Source: Mucilaginibacter ginsenosidivorans
GTDB taxonomy: Bacteria; Bacteroidota; Bacteroidia; Sphingobacteriales; Sphingobacteriaceae
Assembly: GCF_007971025.1 (NCBI RefSeq)
Contig: NZ_CP042436.1
Coordinates: 3,906,001-3,970,000 of the forward strand
Reading direction: 5' to 3'
Length of the DNA: 64,000 bases
Shown: in pieces, positions 18,401 to 25,289 of the stretch
Layout: the number at the start of each line of letters is the position of its first letter
Position numbering within the stretch: the first letter of the stretch is position 1
Notes under the pieces: generated by a model
Databases searched by the model: none
Told to the model about the DNA's origin: nothing
Seen by the model: the letters and a program-made list of their open reading frames with translations, nothing else
Program-made: the position numbers and the translations under genes

Positions 18401-18865
18401 ACTGCTTAAAACAGTATCAAAGGGAACGCGCTGATTCTGATATGCCTCAACTGTGGTATTTTTTACCCGGTTTAAAAAGTCGTTATATGCATCTTCCCCA
18501 GTCAATGAGTCGCGCAGCGCGAGTACATTTAATGCTGCATCACCTGGATTTTCATTTTCGACCTTTCGAACGATGATATTTCCCACGCATATATCTTCCT
18601 GGTTGCTATACCGGTATAACAAAACTTTAAAGGCAGCCAGCAGGTTTGCAAACAGTTCAGCATCAGGCTTTTCGCCGAAAGCTCCTAACTTTTCTATTAT
18701 TTTTTTATCAATTGTAAACTCAAAAGAAGCATTATTGCCCCCTGCGGCAGATGTACGGCTGAAGTCGGTAGTCAAAAGCACAGGCGCAGCCCCCTGCAAT
18801 TTCTCCTTCCAGTAACCTATTTCAACATCATAAGATTTTTCATCGGATAAGATAAGATCAAGCAT
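15494..18865 (-). CDS. Single-module NRPS-like protein: half condensation domain - adenylation - carrier - thioesterase
   Basis: A 1123-residue assembly-line protein. Residues 1-235 match only the C-terminal half of a condensation domain (GYWKEKL, PFDTVLSSL, NPLFNTTFSLQ); the lobe with the HHxxxDG active site is absent. Residues 265-765 are an adenylation domain (YTIYTSGSTGRPKGVMIEH, YRTGDLGR, NNKIDRKSL). Residues 778-850 are a carrier domain with DIGGHSL (Ser814 for phosphopantetheine). Residues 870-1123 are a thioesterase (GYSIGG with Ser945, His1100). By-eye alignment gives the selectivity residues D462 L463 Y466 D505 F534 S536 L560 V568 W569 K758, close to the cysteine code DLYNLSLIWK, and the A5 motif GGATE is the variant seen in cysteine-activating domains. 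It begins at its own promoter-like box, so it does not look like a broken remnant. Product unknown. Confidence 0.9.
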   Translation of the reverse strand: MLDLILSDEKSYDVEIGYWKEKLQGAAPVLLTTDFSRTSAAGGNNASFEFTIDKKIIEKLGAFGEKPDAELFANLLAAFKVLLYRYSNQEDICVGNIIVRKVENENPGDAALNVLALRDSLTGEDAYNDFLNRVKNTTVEAYQNQRVPFDTVLSSLAKDHKGPNPLFNTTFSLQSEVNEAVKKEAAKYDISLVINNSVSGVSAELFYNVNLFKKGTIERMAGHYEQLLRSIGEDTENKTGALPMLTPAEIEDIQVKFNDTLTYYPAEKTLVDIFEEQVAKTPEGIALRQHDKTLTYSELNKKANQLAHFLIGHGVQRTDNIGIIATRGFDMIIGMFGIMKAGGAYVPIDPEYPIDRQEYILQNSAAIKVIADGDYPLQDLVPPEQFIRINTLDFSGYSAENPGLEIDSKQLGYTIYTSGSTGRPKGVMIEHHSAVNLCLWVNKEYSISSEDKLLFITSMCFDLSVYDIFGILAAGGSVVIVEQQELMDVPKLKDMMLNYGITFWDSVPTTMDYLVRELESRDQDYIQETLRVVFMSGDWIPVNLPDRIKKYFPKTKVISLGGATEGTVWSNFFPVNEVGKDWNSIPYGRPLANNFFYILNDQLQPQPVGIPGELYIGGVGVARGYANDEAKTNYSFVKDPFNNKAGGRMYRTGDLGRMLPSLNMEFIGRKDNQVKIRGYRIELGEIESVLGQCDVVRQAVVLAKDDKDKKKRLVSYVVGKGDYSRDKVIDFLKAKLPDYMVPTLWMELDELPLTSNNKIDRKSLPDFDAEEQQKDNYVAPRTETEQAVAEIWKAVLKLQRVGIDDNFFDIGGHSLLAVQIMTRIEKKLGKKHAIAVLFQYPTVAQLSAFIEKEDTRNIKWRTIVPIKATGSKMPLYIVHGAGLNVLNFHDLASHVDAEQPVFGVQGIGLDGEDASFNNIEDIASFYTDELLKHNPAGPYAIAGYSIGGFLAVEMARKLQAMGKEVKELIIFDTDADNARETEPWYVITPKIVKRYLPRFLGGKKSLRKQLAYKFRSNKEVLTNKVGLQEKPESAEYYALLDSIKQRYFAAFKDYKLTPLNIDIQLFKADFNDHYNDDEIYLGWKKYTTKEVKRYLVPGNHLTMMVPPNVSSLAEGLQEVLNNA

Positions 18866-18938
18866 TATTTTCTTTTTGGGGTACGGGTTGTATTTAATTA
18901 TAAACTAAAATTAACAATTATATCTAAACAGGCTTCAT

Positions 18939-18946
18939 CAAAATTA
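18939..18946 (-). promoter_or_regulatory. Bacteroidota -7 box upstream of the NRPS-like gene
   Basis: TAATTTTG on the minus strand is an exact match to TAnnTTTG and lies 74 bases before the NRPS-like start. No clear TTG element is found 17-23 bases further upstream, so it is only a candidate. The rest of 18866-19044 is AT-rich and shows no gene. Confidence 0.35.
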
Positions 18947-19044
18947 AGTACGGTACTAAACCTATTTTGGCGTAAAGTAACAATTATTATACCAACAGTT
19001 AAAGCGTACTTTTTCTTAATTAGAAAGCGTATTTATACGTGTAC

Positions 19045-19084
19045 AAACAAAAAATGTCTCAAATTTTTGAGACATTTTTTGTTT
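19045..19084 (-). terminator. Intrinsic terminator of the pentose-phosphate operon
   Basis: A perfect inverted repeat with 19-base arms (19045-19063 and 19066-19084), core AATGTCTCAAA / TTTGAGACATT, flanked by A and T runs. Read on the minus strand it follows the pgl stop codon by about 20 bases. The A/T flanks make it functional in both directions, so it could also insulate the NRPS-like gene downstream. Confidence 0.9.
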
Positions 19085-19103
19085 TTTTCTTAAAACGATG
19101 TTT

Positions 19104-19829
19104 TTATTTCTTCAAAAGTGCCGCGGCTGCCGTATCGAGGAACCATTGTAACTCCCCATCCGATGGTTTGATAAGTTGTGCCGGGTAATTTTCAATATCC
19201 TTTTTATCCTCTATAACATGATGCACGGCTTCGGCTTTGCCGGCACCATAAACCAGGTAGGCAATATGGTGTGCCTGGTTGATCAGCGGAGCAGTCATAG
19301 TGATACGGAAAACTTGCTGGTCGTCTAAAAACACTTCTTTTACCGATGCCGTTTTATCGTGTAAAACCGGTGTGTGCGGAAATAGAGAAGCGGTGTGCGA
19401 ATTATCACCTAATCCTAATAGTACCAGGTCGAACCGGGCATCGAATCCCGCAAAGTATAAATTAATATCATTGATATATCTCGCTGCAGCTTCCTCAGGC
19501 GAAACTGATGTATTTACCGGGAATATCTGGCGGTAACTAAGATCCAGCGGTTCAAGTATGGCTTTCTTGGCCATCAGGTAGTTGCTCTGCAGATCGGTGT
19601 GCGGAACGTAACGCTCGTCGCCAAAAAAGAAATGTACTTTTTTCCATTCTACTTTATCCCTGAATTTAGGCGACGCCAATAGTTCGTATAGTTTTTTTGG
19701 TGAATTACCCCCTGATAAGGCAACCGAGAACTGCCCGTGATGTGCTATTGATTTTGCGGCAACTTCGACAAAATAATTAGCCAGGCCATCTAATACCTCA
19801 TCTTCCGTTTTAAAAACGTTTATTTTCAT
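19104..19829 (-). CDS. pgl: 6-phosphogluconolactonase
   Basis: A 241-residue DevB/Pgl-type lactonase that hydrolyses 6-phosphogluconolactone to 6-phosphogluconate, the second oxidative pentose-phosphate step. Recognised by SVALSGGNSPKKLYELLA (phosphate-binding loop), HFFFGDERYVPHTDLQSNY and DLVLLGLGDNSHTASLFP, all conserved in the family. Usual length. It is the last gene of the operon, 6 bases after zwf and directly before the terminator. Confidence 0.96.
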   Translation of the reverse strand: MKINVFKTEDEVLDGLANYFVEVAAKSIAHHGQFSVALSGGNSPKKLYELLASPKFRDKVEWKKVHFFFGDERYVPHTDLQSNYLMAKKAILEPLDLSYRQIFPVNTSVSPEEAAARYINDINLYFAGFDARFDLVLLGLGDNSHTASLFPHTPVLHDKTASVKEVFLDDQQVFRITMTAPLINQAHHIAYLVYGAGKAEAVHHVIEDKKDIENYPAQLIKPSDGELQWFLDTAAAALLKK

Positions 19830-19835
19830 CAGTAT

Positions 19836-21350
19836 TTATTTTTTGCCATTAACCGGTAAAGTAAACCAATTGAACCCGTCACGCGCGATTAGCGCCTCGG
19901 CAGCTTCGGGGCCCCAGGAGTCAGCCGAATAATTCGGAAAGTTCAGGCTCTTTTTATGCTGCCAGGTGCTCAATATCGGCATCACCAGTTCCCATGCCGC
20001 TTCCACCTGGTCGCCGCGCATAAACAGGGTTTGGTCGCCAAGCATGGTATCCAATATCAAAGTTTCGTAAGCTTCTGGCGCCTGCTGACTGTAAGTTCCC
20101 TTATAATCGAAAACCATATCAACCACATTCAGTACCATGTCTATACCGGGGCGTTTAGCCTGTACCTGCAAACGGATGCTCATTTCGGGCTGTATGCTGA
20201 TAATGAGCCGGTTCTGCTGCCAACTTTCCGCAGCCTCCGTCGGGAATATCAGGTGGGGTACATCCCTGAACTGTATAGAAATTACGGATGATGACTGGTG
20301 CATCCTTTTGCCGGTGCGCACATAGAAAGGCACACCCTGCCAGCGCCAGTTATCAACAAAAAACTTAAATGCGGCGAAAGTCTCTGTGTTCGATTGAGGA
20401 TCGACTTTGGGTTCATCGCGGTATGCAGGTACTTCTTTACCCTGCATCCATCCGCTGCCGTATTGGCCACGTACTGCCGACATACGCACGTCTTCAGGCG
20501 TAAATTTGCGCATTGCTTTGAGTACGTCAACCTTGCGGTCGCGAACCTCGTCGGCGTTAAAACTTACCGGCGGCTCCATGGCAACGTGGCAAAGTAGTTG
20601 CAGCAGGTGATTTTGTATCATATCGCGCAAAGCGCCCGATCCGTCATAATAATCGCCACGTTCCTCAACCCCAAGCTGCTCTGTAACCGAAATCTGCACA
20701 TGCTCAATGTAATTTCGGTTCCAAAGCGGCTCCATAATGGAGTTTGCAAACCGGAATGCCATGATATTTTGAACAGTCTCCTTGCCCAGGTAATGGTCAA
20801 TGCGATATATCTGGCATTCATTAAAAATGCTCGATAATAGTTGATTAAGCTCTTTGGCTGTATCCAAATCGTGACCAAAAGGCTTTTCGATCACTATTCT
20901 TGTTTTCAACTTGTCCTCGGCAAGTTTTGCCTTTGCCAGGTTCGATGCAATGATGGGGAACAGATTTGGAGAAACAGCCAGGTAATAGATCACATTGGCC
21001 TTTGTTTTCCATTCAGCATTGTGGCCATCTATCTTCTTTCCAAACTCCTTATAAGTTTCTGCATCCTTTACATCCGAAGCCTGGTAATAAATATTCTTTT
21101 CAAATTCGGCCCATTTCTCTTTATCGGCCTTACCGCTGCGCGAAAACTGGTTGATATCGTCCAGCATGTTTTTCCTGAACTGTTCGTCAGTGAGTTGTGT
21201 GCGGCCGGTACCGATGATCGAGAATTGTTTAGGCATCCAGCCGTCCAAAAAAAGATTATAAAGGGCGGGCGTAATTTTTCTTGCGTTCAGGTCGCCTGTC
21301 CCACCAAAAATGATGAATATGGTAGGCTCTGATGTTGTATTTGAACTCAT
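19836..21350 (-). CDS. zwf: Glucose-6-phosphate 1-dehydrogenase
   Basis: A 504-residue enzyme that oxidises glucose 6-phosphate with NAD(P)+ to 6-phosphogluconolactone. The N-terminal dinucleotide-binding motif is IFGGTGDLNARKITPALYNL, a variant of the usual GASGDL; the active-site motif RIDHYLGKETVQNIMAFRF and the DMIQNHLLQLLCHVAMEPP segment are fully conserved. Length is standard. 20 bases after gnd and 6 before pgl, so the three oxidative-branch enzymes are made together. Confidence 0.97.
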   Translation of the reverse strand: MSSNTTSEPTIFIIFGGTGDLNARKITPALYNLFLDGWMPKQFSIIGTGRTQLTDEQFRKNMLDDINQFSRSGKADKEKWAEFEKNIYYQASDVKDAETYKEFGKKIDGHNAEWKTKANVIYYLAVSPNLFPIIASNLAKAKLAEDKLKTRIVIEKPFGHDLDTAKELNQLLSSIFNECQIYRIDHYLGKETVQNIMAFRFANSIMEPLWNRNYIEHVQISVTEQLGVEERGDYYDGSGALRDMIQNHLLQLLCHVAMEPPVSFNADEVRDRKVDVLKAMRKFTPEDVRMSAVRGQYGSGWMQGKEVPAYRDEPKVDPQSNTETFAAFKFFVDNWRWQGVPFYVRTGKRMHQSSSVISIQFRDVPHLIFPTEAAESWQQNRLIISIQPEMSIRLQVQAKRPGIDMVLNVVDMVFDYKGTYSQQAPEAYETLILDTMLGDQTLFMRGDQVEAAWELVMPILSTWQHKKSLNFPNYSADSWGPEAAEALIARDGFNWFTLPVNGKK

Positions 21351-21370
21351 GATAATGTCTTGATCAGTTG

Positions 21371-22795
21371 TTAATCATTCTTTTTGGTCCATTGGGTATG
21401 GAAGACGCCTTCCTTGCCTATCAATTCATAGGTGTGCGCACCAAAATAGTCGCGCTGTGCCTGGGTAAGATTCGATGGCATTCTTTTATTCCGGAAATTG
21501 TCAAAATAGCTAAGCGAAGCAGCAAAAGCAGGCGCGGCTATACCCGCACCAATAGTTGCAGACAATACTTTTCGGGCGCCTTTTACGGTTTCAGAAACCA
21601 GGTCCTCTACCCCGCCGTCGAGCAACAAATGAGCTAACTGCGGATCGTTTTGATAGGCATTGAAAATATCATTCAGGAAGGCTGAGCGTATGATGCAACC
21701 GCCACGCCATATCTTGGCTATTTCGCCAAGTTTAAGATCATATTTATATTCTGTTGATGCATTTGTTAGCAAATGCATGCCCTGTGCATAGCTGATGATC
21801 ATGCTGAAATAAAATGCCTGCTCCAGCGCAGCAAGAAATTCTTCTTTATCCACATCCATTTCCGGTTCGGCCTGGCTATACAGGGTAGATGCCTGTTCAC
21901 GCAGTTGCTTGTATTTGGACAGGTCGCGCATAGAAACGGCGGAGTCGATAGTTGGTATTGGCGCCTGCAGATCCATTGCCACCTGCGATGTCCATTTACC
22001 CGTACCTTTGGCCCTGGCCTCATCTTTAATATCGTCTATAAGCAAATGATCGGTACCCGGTGCATTGAAAGCGAAAATATCCTTGGTAATGTCCATCAGG
22101 AATGACTGCAATCTGCCTTCGTTCCATTTGGTATATACCTCGCCAATAGAAGCATTATCCATTTTGAGGCCTTTTTTCATGATCTCGTAAGTTTCGGCTA
22201 TCAGTTGCATCAACCCATATTCGATACCGTTGTGAACCATTTTCACAAAGTGCCCCGAAGCGCCCGGACCTATATAAGTGACACATGGCTCGCCGTTAAC
22301 GTGGGCGGCAATGGCCTCGAATATAGGCTTCATTACATTATAAGCCTCTTTATCACCACCCGGCATCATACTCGGCCCGCGGCGGGCGCCTTCTTCGCCG
22401 CCGGAAACGCCCATACCGAAAAAGTGCAGGCCTTTAGCTTCCAGTTCGTCTACACGGCGGTTGGTATCTGTAAAATGCGAATTACCACCGTCGATCAAAA
22501 TATCGCCTTTGTCCAATAATGGGGTCAGTTCATCAATAACCGCATCGACAATTTTACCTGCCGGAACCAGCATCATGATAGCGCGTGGCGTGGTCAGGCT
22601 GTGAATAAACTCCGCCACATCGCCAAAACCTTTTACGTCCTTATCCTTGCCCTCTTCGTTTAACGAGGCTACTTTCGAAGCATCTTTATCGTGACCGGCT
22701 ACTGCAAATCCATGATCGGCCATGTTGAGCAGCAAGCTGCGGCCCATGGTACCCAAACCTATCATGCCAAAGGCATATTTAGTTGTATCGCTCAT
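21371..22795 (-). CDS. gnd: 6-phosphogluconate dehydrogenase (decarboxylating)
   Basis: A 474-residue enzyme of the long (homodimeric) Gnd class that converts 6-phosphogluconate to ribulose 5-phosphate, CO2 and NAD(P)H. The Rossmann motif GLGTMGRSLLLNMADHGF, the substrate motif GVSGGEEGARRGPSMMPGG and the catalytic block GHFVKMVHNGIEYGLMQ (Lys and Asn) are intact, as is the C-terminal QRDYFGAHTYEL segment. It starts one base after the stop of the HAD gene, so the two are tightly coupled. Confidence 0.97.
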   Translation of the reverse strand: MSDTTKYAFGMIGLGTMGRSLLLNMADHGFAVAGHDKDASKVASLNEEGKDKDVKGFGDVAEFIHSLTTPRAIMMLVPAGKIVDAVIDELTPLLDKGDILIDGGNSHFTDTNRRVDELEAKGLHFFGMGVSGGEEGARRGPSMMPGGDKEAYNVMKPIFEAIAAHVNGEPCVTYIGPGASGHFVKMVHNGIEYGLMQLIAETYEIMKKGLKMDNASIGEVYTKWNEGRLQSFLMDITKDIFAFNAPGTDHLLIDDIKDEARAKGTGKWTSQVAMDLQAPIPTIDSAVSMRDLSKYKQLREQASTLYSQAEPEMDVDKEEFLAALEQAFYFSMIISYAQGMHLLTNASTEYKYDLKLGEIAKIWRGGCIIRSAFLNDIFNAYQNDPQLAHLLLDGGVEDLVSETVKGARKVLSATIGAGIAAPAFAASLSYFDNFRNKRMPSNLTQAQRDYFGAHTYELIGKEGVFHTQWTKKND

Positions 22796-22796
22796 T

Positions 22797-23420
22797 TTAG
22801 TTTGATTTTTCTTTTTTTAATTCTTCCAATATTTTTTGGGTCGATTCAAAACTGGTGTGCTGGTATGAACGGATACCCAGTTTTTGCGCGGCGTTTGCAA
22901 ACATGATCCTATCGTCAAAATAAACACATTGCTGAGGCAACGCCTGCGCTATACCCATTGCCAGTTTGAAAATGCCGGGATCGGGTTTGCGCATGTTCAC
23001 TTCACAAGATGACACAAAAGCATCAAAAACCTCGTGCAGCTTAAATTTTTTAACACGGTAGTCATTCAATTCCTTGCCTTCGTTATTGATGGATATGATC
23101 CTGAAACCGCAATCCTTTTTCCATTGTTTCAACCAGGCCAGCGTATCAGGAAGTTCTTTGGACCGTGAAAATATAAATTCCTTAAAGTCCTCCCGTGTAA
23201 AATCGCGGGGGTGATTAAATATCACCGTATCAAGATACTCGTCGAGGTCAATGCTGCCTATTTCATAGACATTGAAAATGAAATTGTGTATCTCATTTAC
23301 CTCGTCGTAATCTAGCCCGAATTGCTCGGCGGCCAGCTTTCTTGAATCGCGGCCCCAGCCGTTTGTCAAAAGCACGCCGCCAATATCAAAAAACAGGACC
23401 TTTAAAGCCGCTGCTTCCAT
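22797..23420 (-). CDS. HAD-superfamily hydrolase in the pentose-phosphate operon
   Basis: A 207-residue HAD phosphatase. Motif I is LFFDIGGVL (nucleophile Asp followed by IGG rather than DxD), motif II ISINNEGKE, motif III lysine in NMRKPDPGIF, and motif IV YFDDRIMFANAA. A small helical cap occupies residues 20-95. The lack of the second motif I aspartate (DIG instead of DxD) is shared with the YihX/epoxide-hydrolase-like subgroup, which includes sugar-phosphate phosphatases. It sits one base from both tal and gnd, which suggests it acts on a pathway metabolite or a damaged sugar phosphate (inference). Confidence 0.88.
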   Translation of the reverse strand: MEAAALKVLFFDIGGVLLTNGWGRDSRKLAAEQFGLDYDEVNEIHNFIFNVYEIGSIDLDEYLDTVIFNHPRDFTREDFKEFIFSRSKELPDTLAWLKQWKKDCGFRIISINNEGKELNDYRVKKFKLHEVFDAFVSSCEVNMRKPDPGIFKLAMGIAQALPQQCVYFDDRIMFANAAQKLGIRSYQHTSFESTQKILEELKKEKSN

Positions 23421-23421
23421 A

Positions 23422-24519
23422 TTATTTCACTTTAGCTTTCTGATCTTCTATAGCCTGTAATAATTTTTCAAAAGGTTTGTTGAACTTGTCGATACCTTCA
23501 TCTTCTAGCTTTTGTGTGATCTCGTCGATATTGATGCCGACCGATTTCAGTTTGTCCAATACGGCGGTGGCTTCAGCAAGGCCGGTCTCTAAGGTATTTT
23601 CAGCAATACCATGGTCGCGGAATGCCTCAACAGTTTCCAGTGGAACGGTATCGACAGTTTCAGGGCCGATCAATGCTTCCACATATTTGGTATCCTTAAA
23701 CGCCGGGTTCTTGCTGCTGGTACTTGCCCAAAGCAAACGTTGTGGTTTAGCACCCTGCGCCGCTAGTTTTTCCCAACGTGGCCCGCTAAATACGCGTTTG
23801 TAAATTTCGTAAGCTTTCTTTGCTGACGCGATAGCTACTTCGCCTTTCAATTCGGGTGCGCCTTTCTCATCCAGCATAGGGTCAACCATTACATCAATGC
23901 GGCTCAGGAAGAAACTGGCGACGGATGAAATATGCCCAATAGAATGACCTGCGGCCAAATGATCTTCCAGCCCCGAAATATAAGCTTCGGTTACTTCCTC
24001 GTAGCGAGGAAGACCAAACAATAACGTAACGTTAATATTGATACCTTTTGCTATCGATCGGCGGATAGCTTCCAATCCCGGCTTAGTCCCGGGAATTTTT
24101 ATCATCACATTTTTGCGATCCACCTTTTTCCACAGGTCAGCTGCCTGGCTGGCTGTTTTTTCGGTATCCAACGCCAGGAAAGGCGATACTTCCAAACTCA
24201 CATAACCGTCTTCACCATTTGATTCCTCATAAACCCCTTTGAAGAGATCTGTAGCTTTTTGAATGTCGCTAATAGCAAGGCCAAAGAATATCTCTTCATT
24301 ATCTTCACTTTTTTCGGATAACTCCCTGATATCGTCATCATAATCAGAACTGCTGGTAATCGCTTTTTCGAATATAGCCGGGTTCGAAGTAACGCCCCTG
24401 ATGCCATCCACATCGATCAGTTGTTTCAATTCACCTGAGTTGATGATGCTACGGGCAATAAAATCCAGCCAGATGCTCTGGCCAAAACTGTGTATCTGTT
24501 TTACTCTGTTAGCTTCCAT
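23422..24519 (-). CDS. tal: Transaldolase
   Basis: A 365-residue transaldolase of the longer, actinobacterial/cyanobacterial-like type. It exchanges a dihydroxyacetone unit between sedoheptulose 7-phosphate and glyceraldehyde 3-phosphate. GVTSNPAIFEKAI and NVMIKIPGTKPGLEAI (Schiff-base lysine in KIPGT) identify it; NVTLLFGLPRYEEVTEAY and LLWASTSSKNP complete the barrel. Second of the non-oxidative branch enzymes here; 30 bases after rpiA. Confidence 0.95.
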   Translation of the reverse strand: MEANRVKQIHSFGQSIWLDFIARSIINSGELKQLIDVDGIRGVTSNPAIFEKAITSSSDYDDDIRELSEKSEDNEEIFFGLAISDIQKATDLFKGVYEESNGEDGYVSLEVSPFLALDTEKTASQAADLWKKVDRKNVMIKIPGTKPGLEAIRRSIAKGININVTLLFGLPRYEEVTEAYISGLEDHLAAGHSIGHISSVASFFLSRIDVMVDPMLDEKGAPELKGEVAIASAKKAYEIYKRVFSGPRWEKLAAQGAKPQRLLWASTSSKNPAFKDTKYVEALIGPETVDTVPLETVEAFRDHGIAENTLETGLAEATAVLDKLKSVGINIDEITQKLEDEGIDKFNKPFEKLLQAIEDQKAKVK

Positions 24520-24549
24520 ATCTATATATGTTAAATTTAAAATCCTTTA

Positions 24550-25257
24550 TTAATTATTTGCGGCCATCAGTATTTCGGGCTTGTACCCTATAAATAATCC
24601 GCTCTCTATAACCCCGGTGATGGTTTTGATATCTTTTTCAAGACCAGTATACACCTCGTCGAAATTACAGTCCAGTACCAAATTATTGTTTTCTGTGATG
24701 ATAGAACCGTCTTTACCCTTTGCGGGTCTTAAAACAATACTATTGGCACCAAGTTGCTTCAACTCCTTTTCCACGTGCAGCAATGCCTGGGGGTAAACCT
24801 CGACCGGAACTGGAAACCTGGTGTTGAGTTTTTGAACCATTTTTGATTCATCAACTATGATATAATTCACAGGGCTGGAACTCATCAGCAATTTTTCTTT
24901 AAACATGGCCCCTCCTCTTCCTTTGATCAGGTTATTATCCGGATCAACCTCATCTGCGCCGTCAAACAGCCAGTCGGGCCGATGCTCAAATAAACTGGTT
25001 TGCTGTACGCCAAATTTGCTGCAAAACATCGATATTTCTATCGATGTAGTTATCGCTTTCACACTCAGTTTTTCTGACTTTATCCGTTCCGCTATTGCAA
25101 CCAGTGCCAGGTACGATGTCGAACCCGACCCTACGCCCAATATATCTCCATCCTTAACCTTGGCGGCTATTTCCCAGGCCACCTTTTGCTTACCATTGAT
25201 GTTAATGATCTCCCCGGACCACTCAAGTCGCGATATCAAACTGTTTTTCCAGTTCAT
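24550..25257 (-). CDS. rpiA: Ribose-5-phosphate isomerase A
   Basis: A 235-residue RpiA that interconverts ribose 5-phosphate and ribulose 5-phosphate. Motifs: DGDILGVGSGSTSYLALVAI (phosphate loop), DGADEVDPDNNLIKGRGGA (catalytic Asp/Glu and Lys) and AKGKDGSIITENNN. The N-terminus carries about 20 extra residues before the KQKVAWEIAAKVKDG start usual for the family; a later start is possible. 32 bases after tkt. Confidence 0.95.
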   Translation of the reverse strand: MNWKNSLISRLEWSGEIININGKQKVAWEIAAKVKDGDILGVGSGSTSYLALVAIAERIKSEKLSVKAITTSIEISMFCSKFGVQQTSLFEHRPDWLFDGADEVDPDNNLIKGRGGAMFKEKLLMSSSPVNYIIVDESKMVQKLNTRFPVPVEVYPQALLHVEKELKQLGANSIVLRPAKGKDGSIITENNNLVLDCNFDEVYTGLEKDIKTITGVIESGLFIGYKPEILMAANN

Positions 25258-25289
25258 TTTTAGCTGATATACAAATTCTTAAGTAAATA

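Noticed and set aside
20282..20530. Several 60-160-codon frames antisense to zwf, gnd, tkt and ppc
   Set aside because: They mirror codon patterns of the strongly supported enzymes on the other strand and have no domains.
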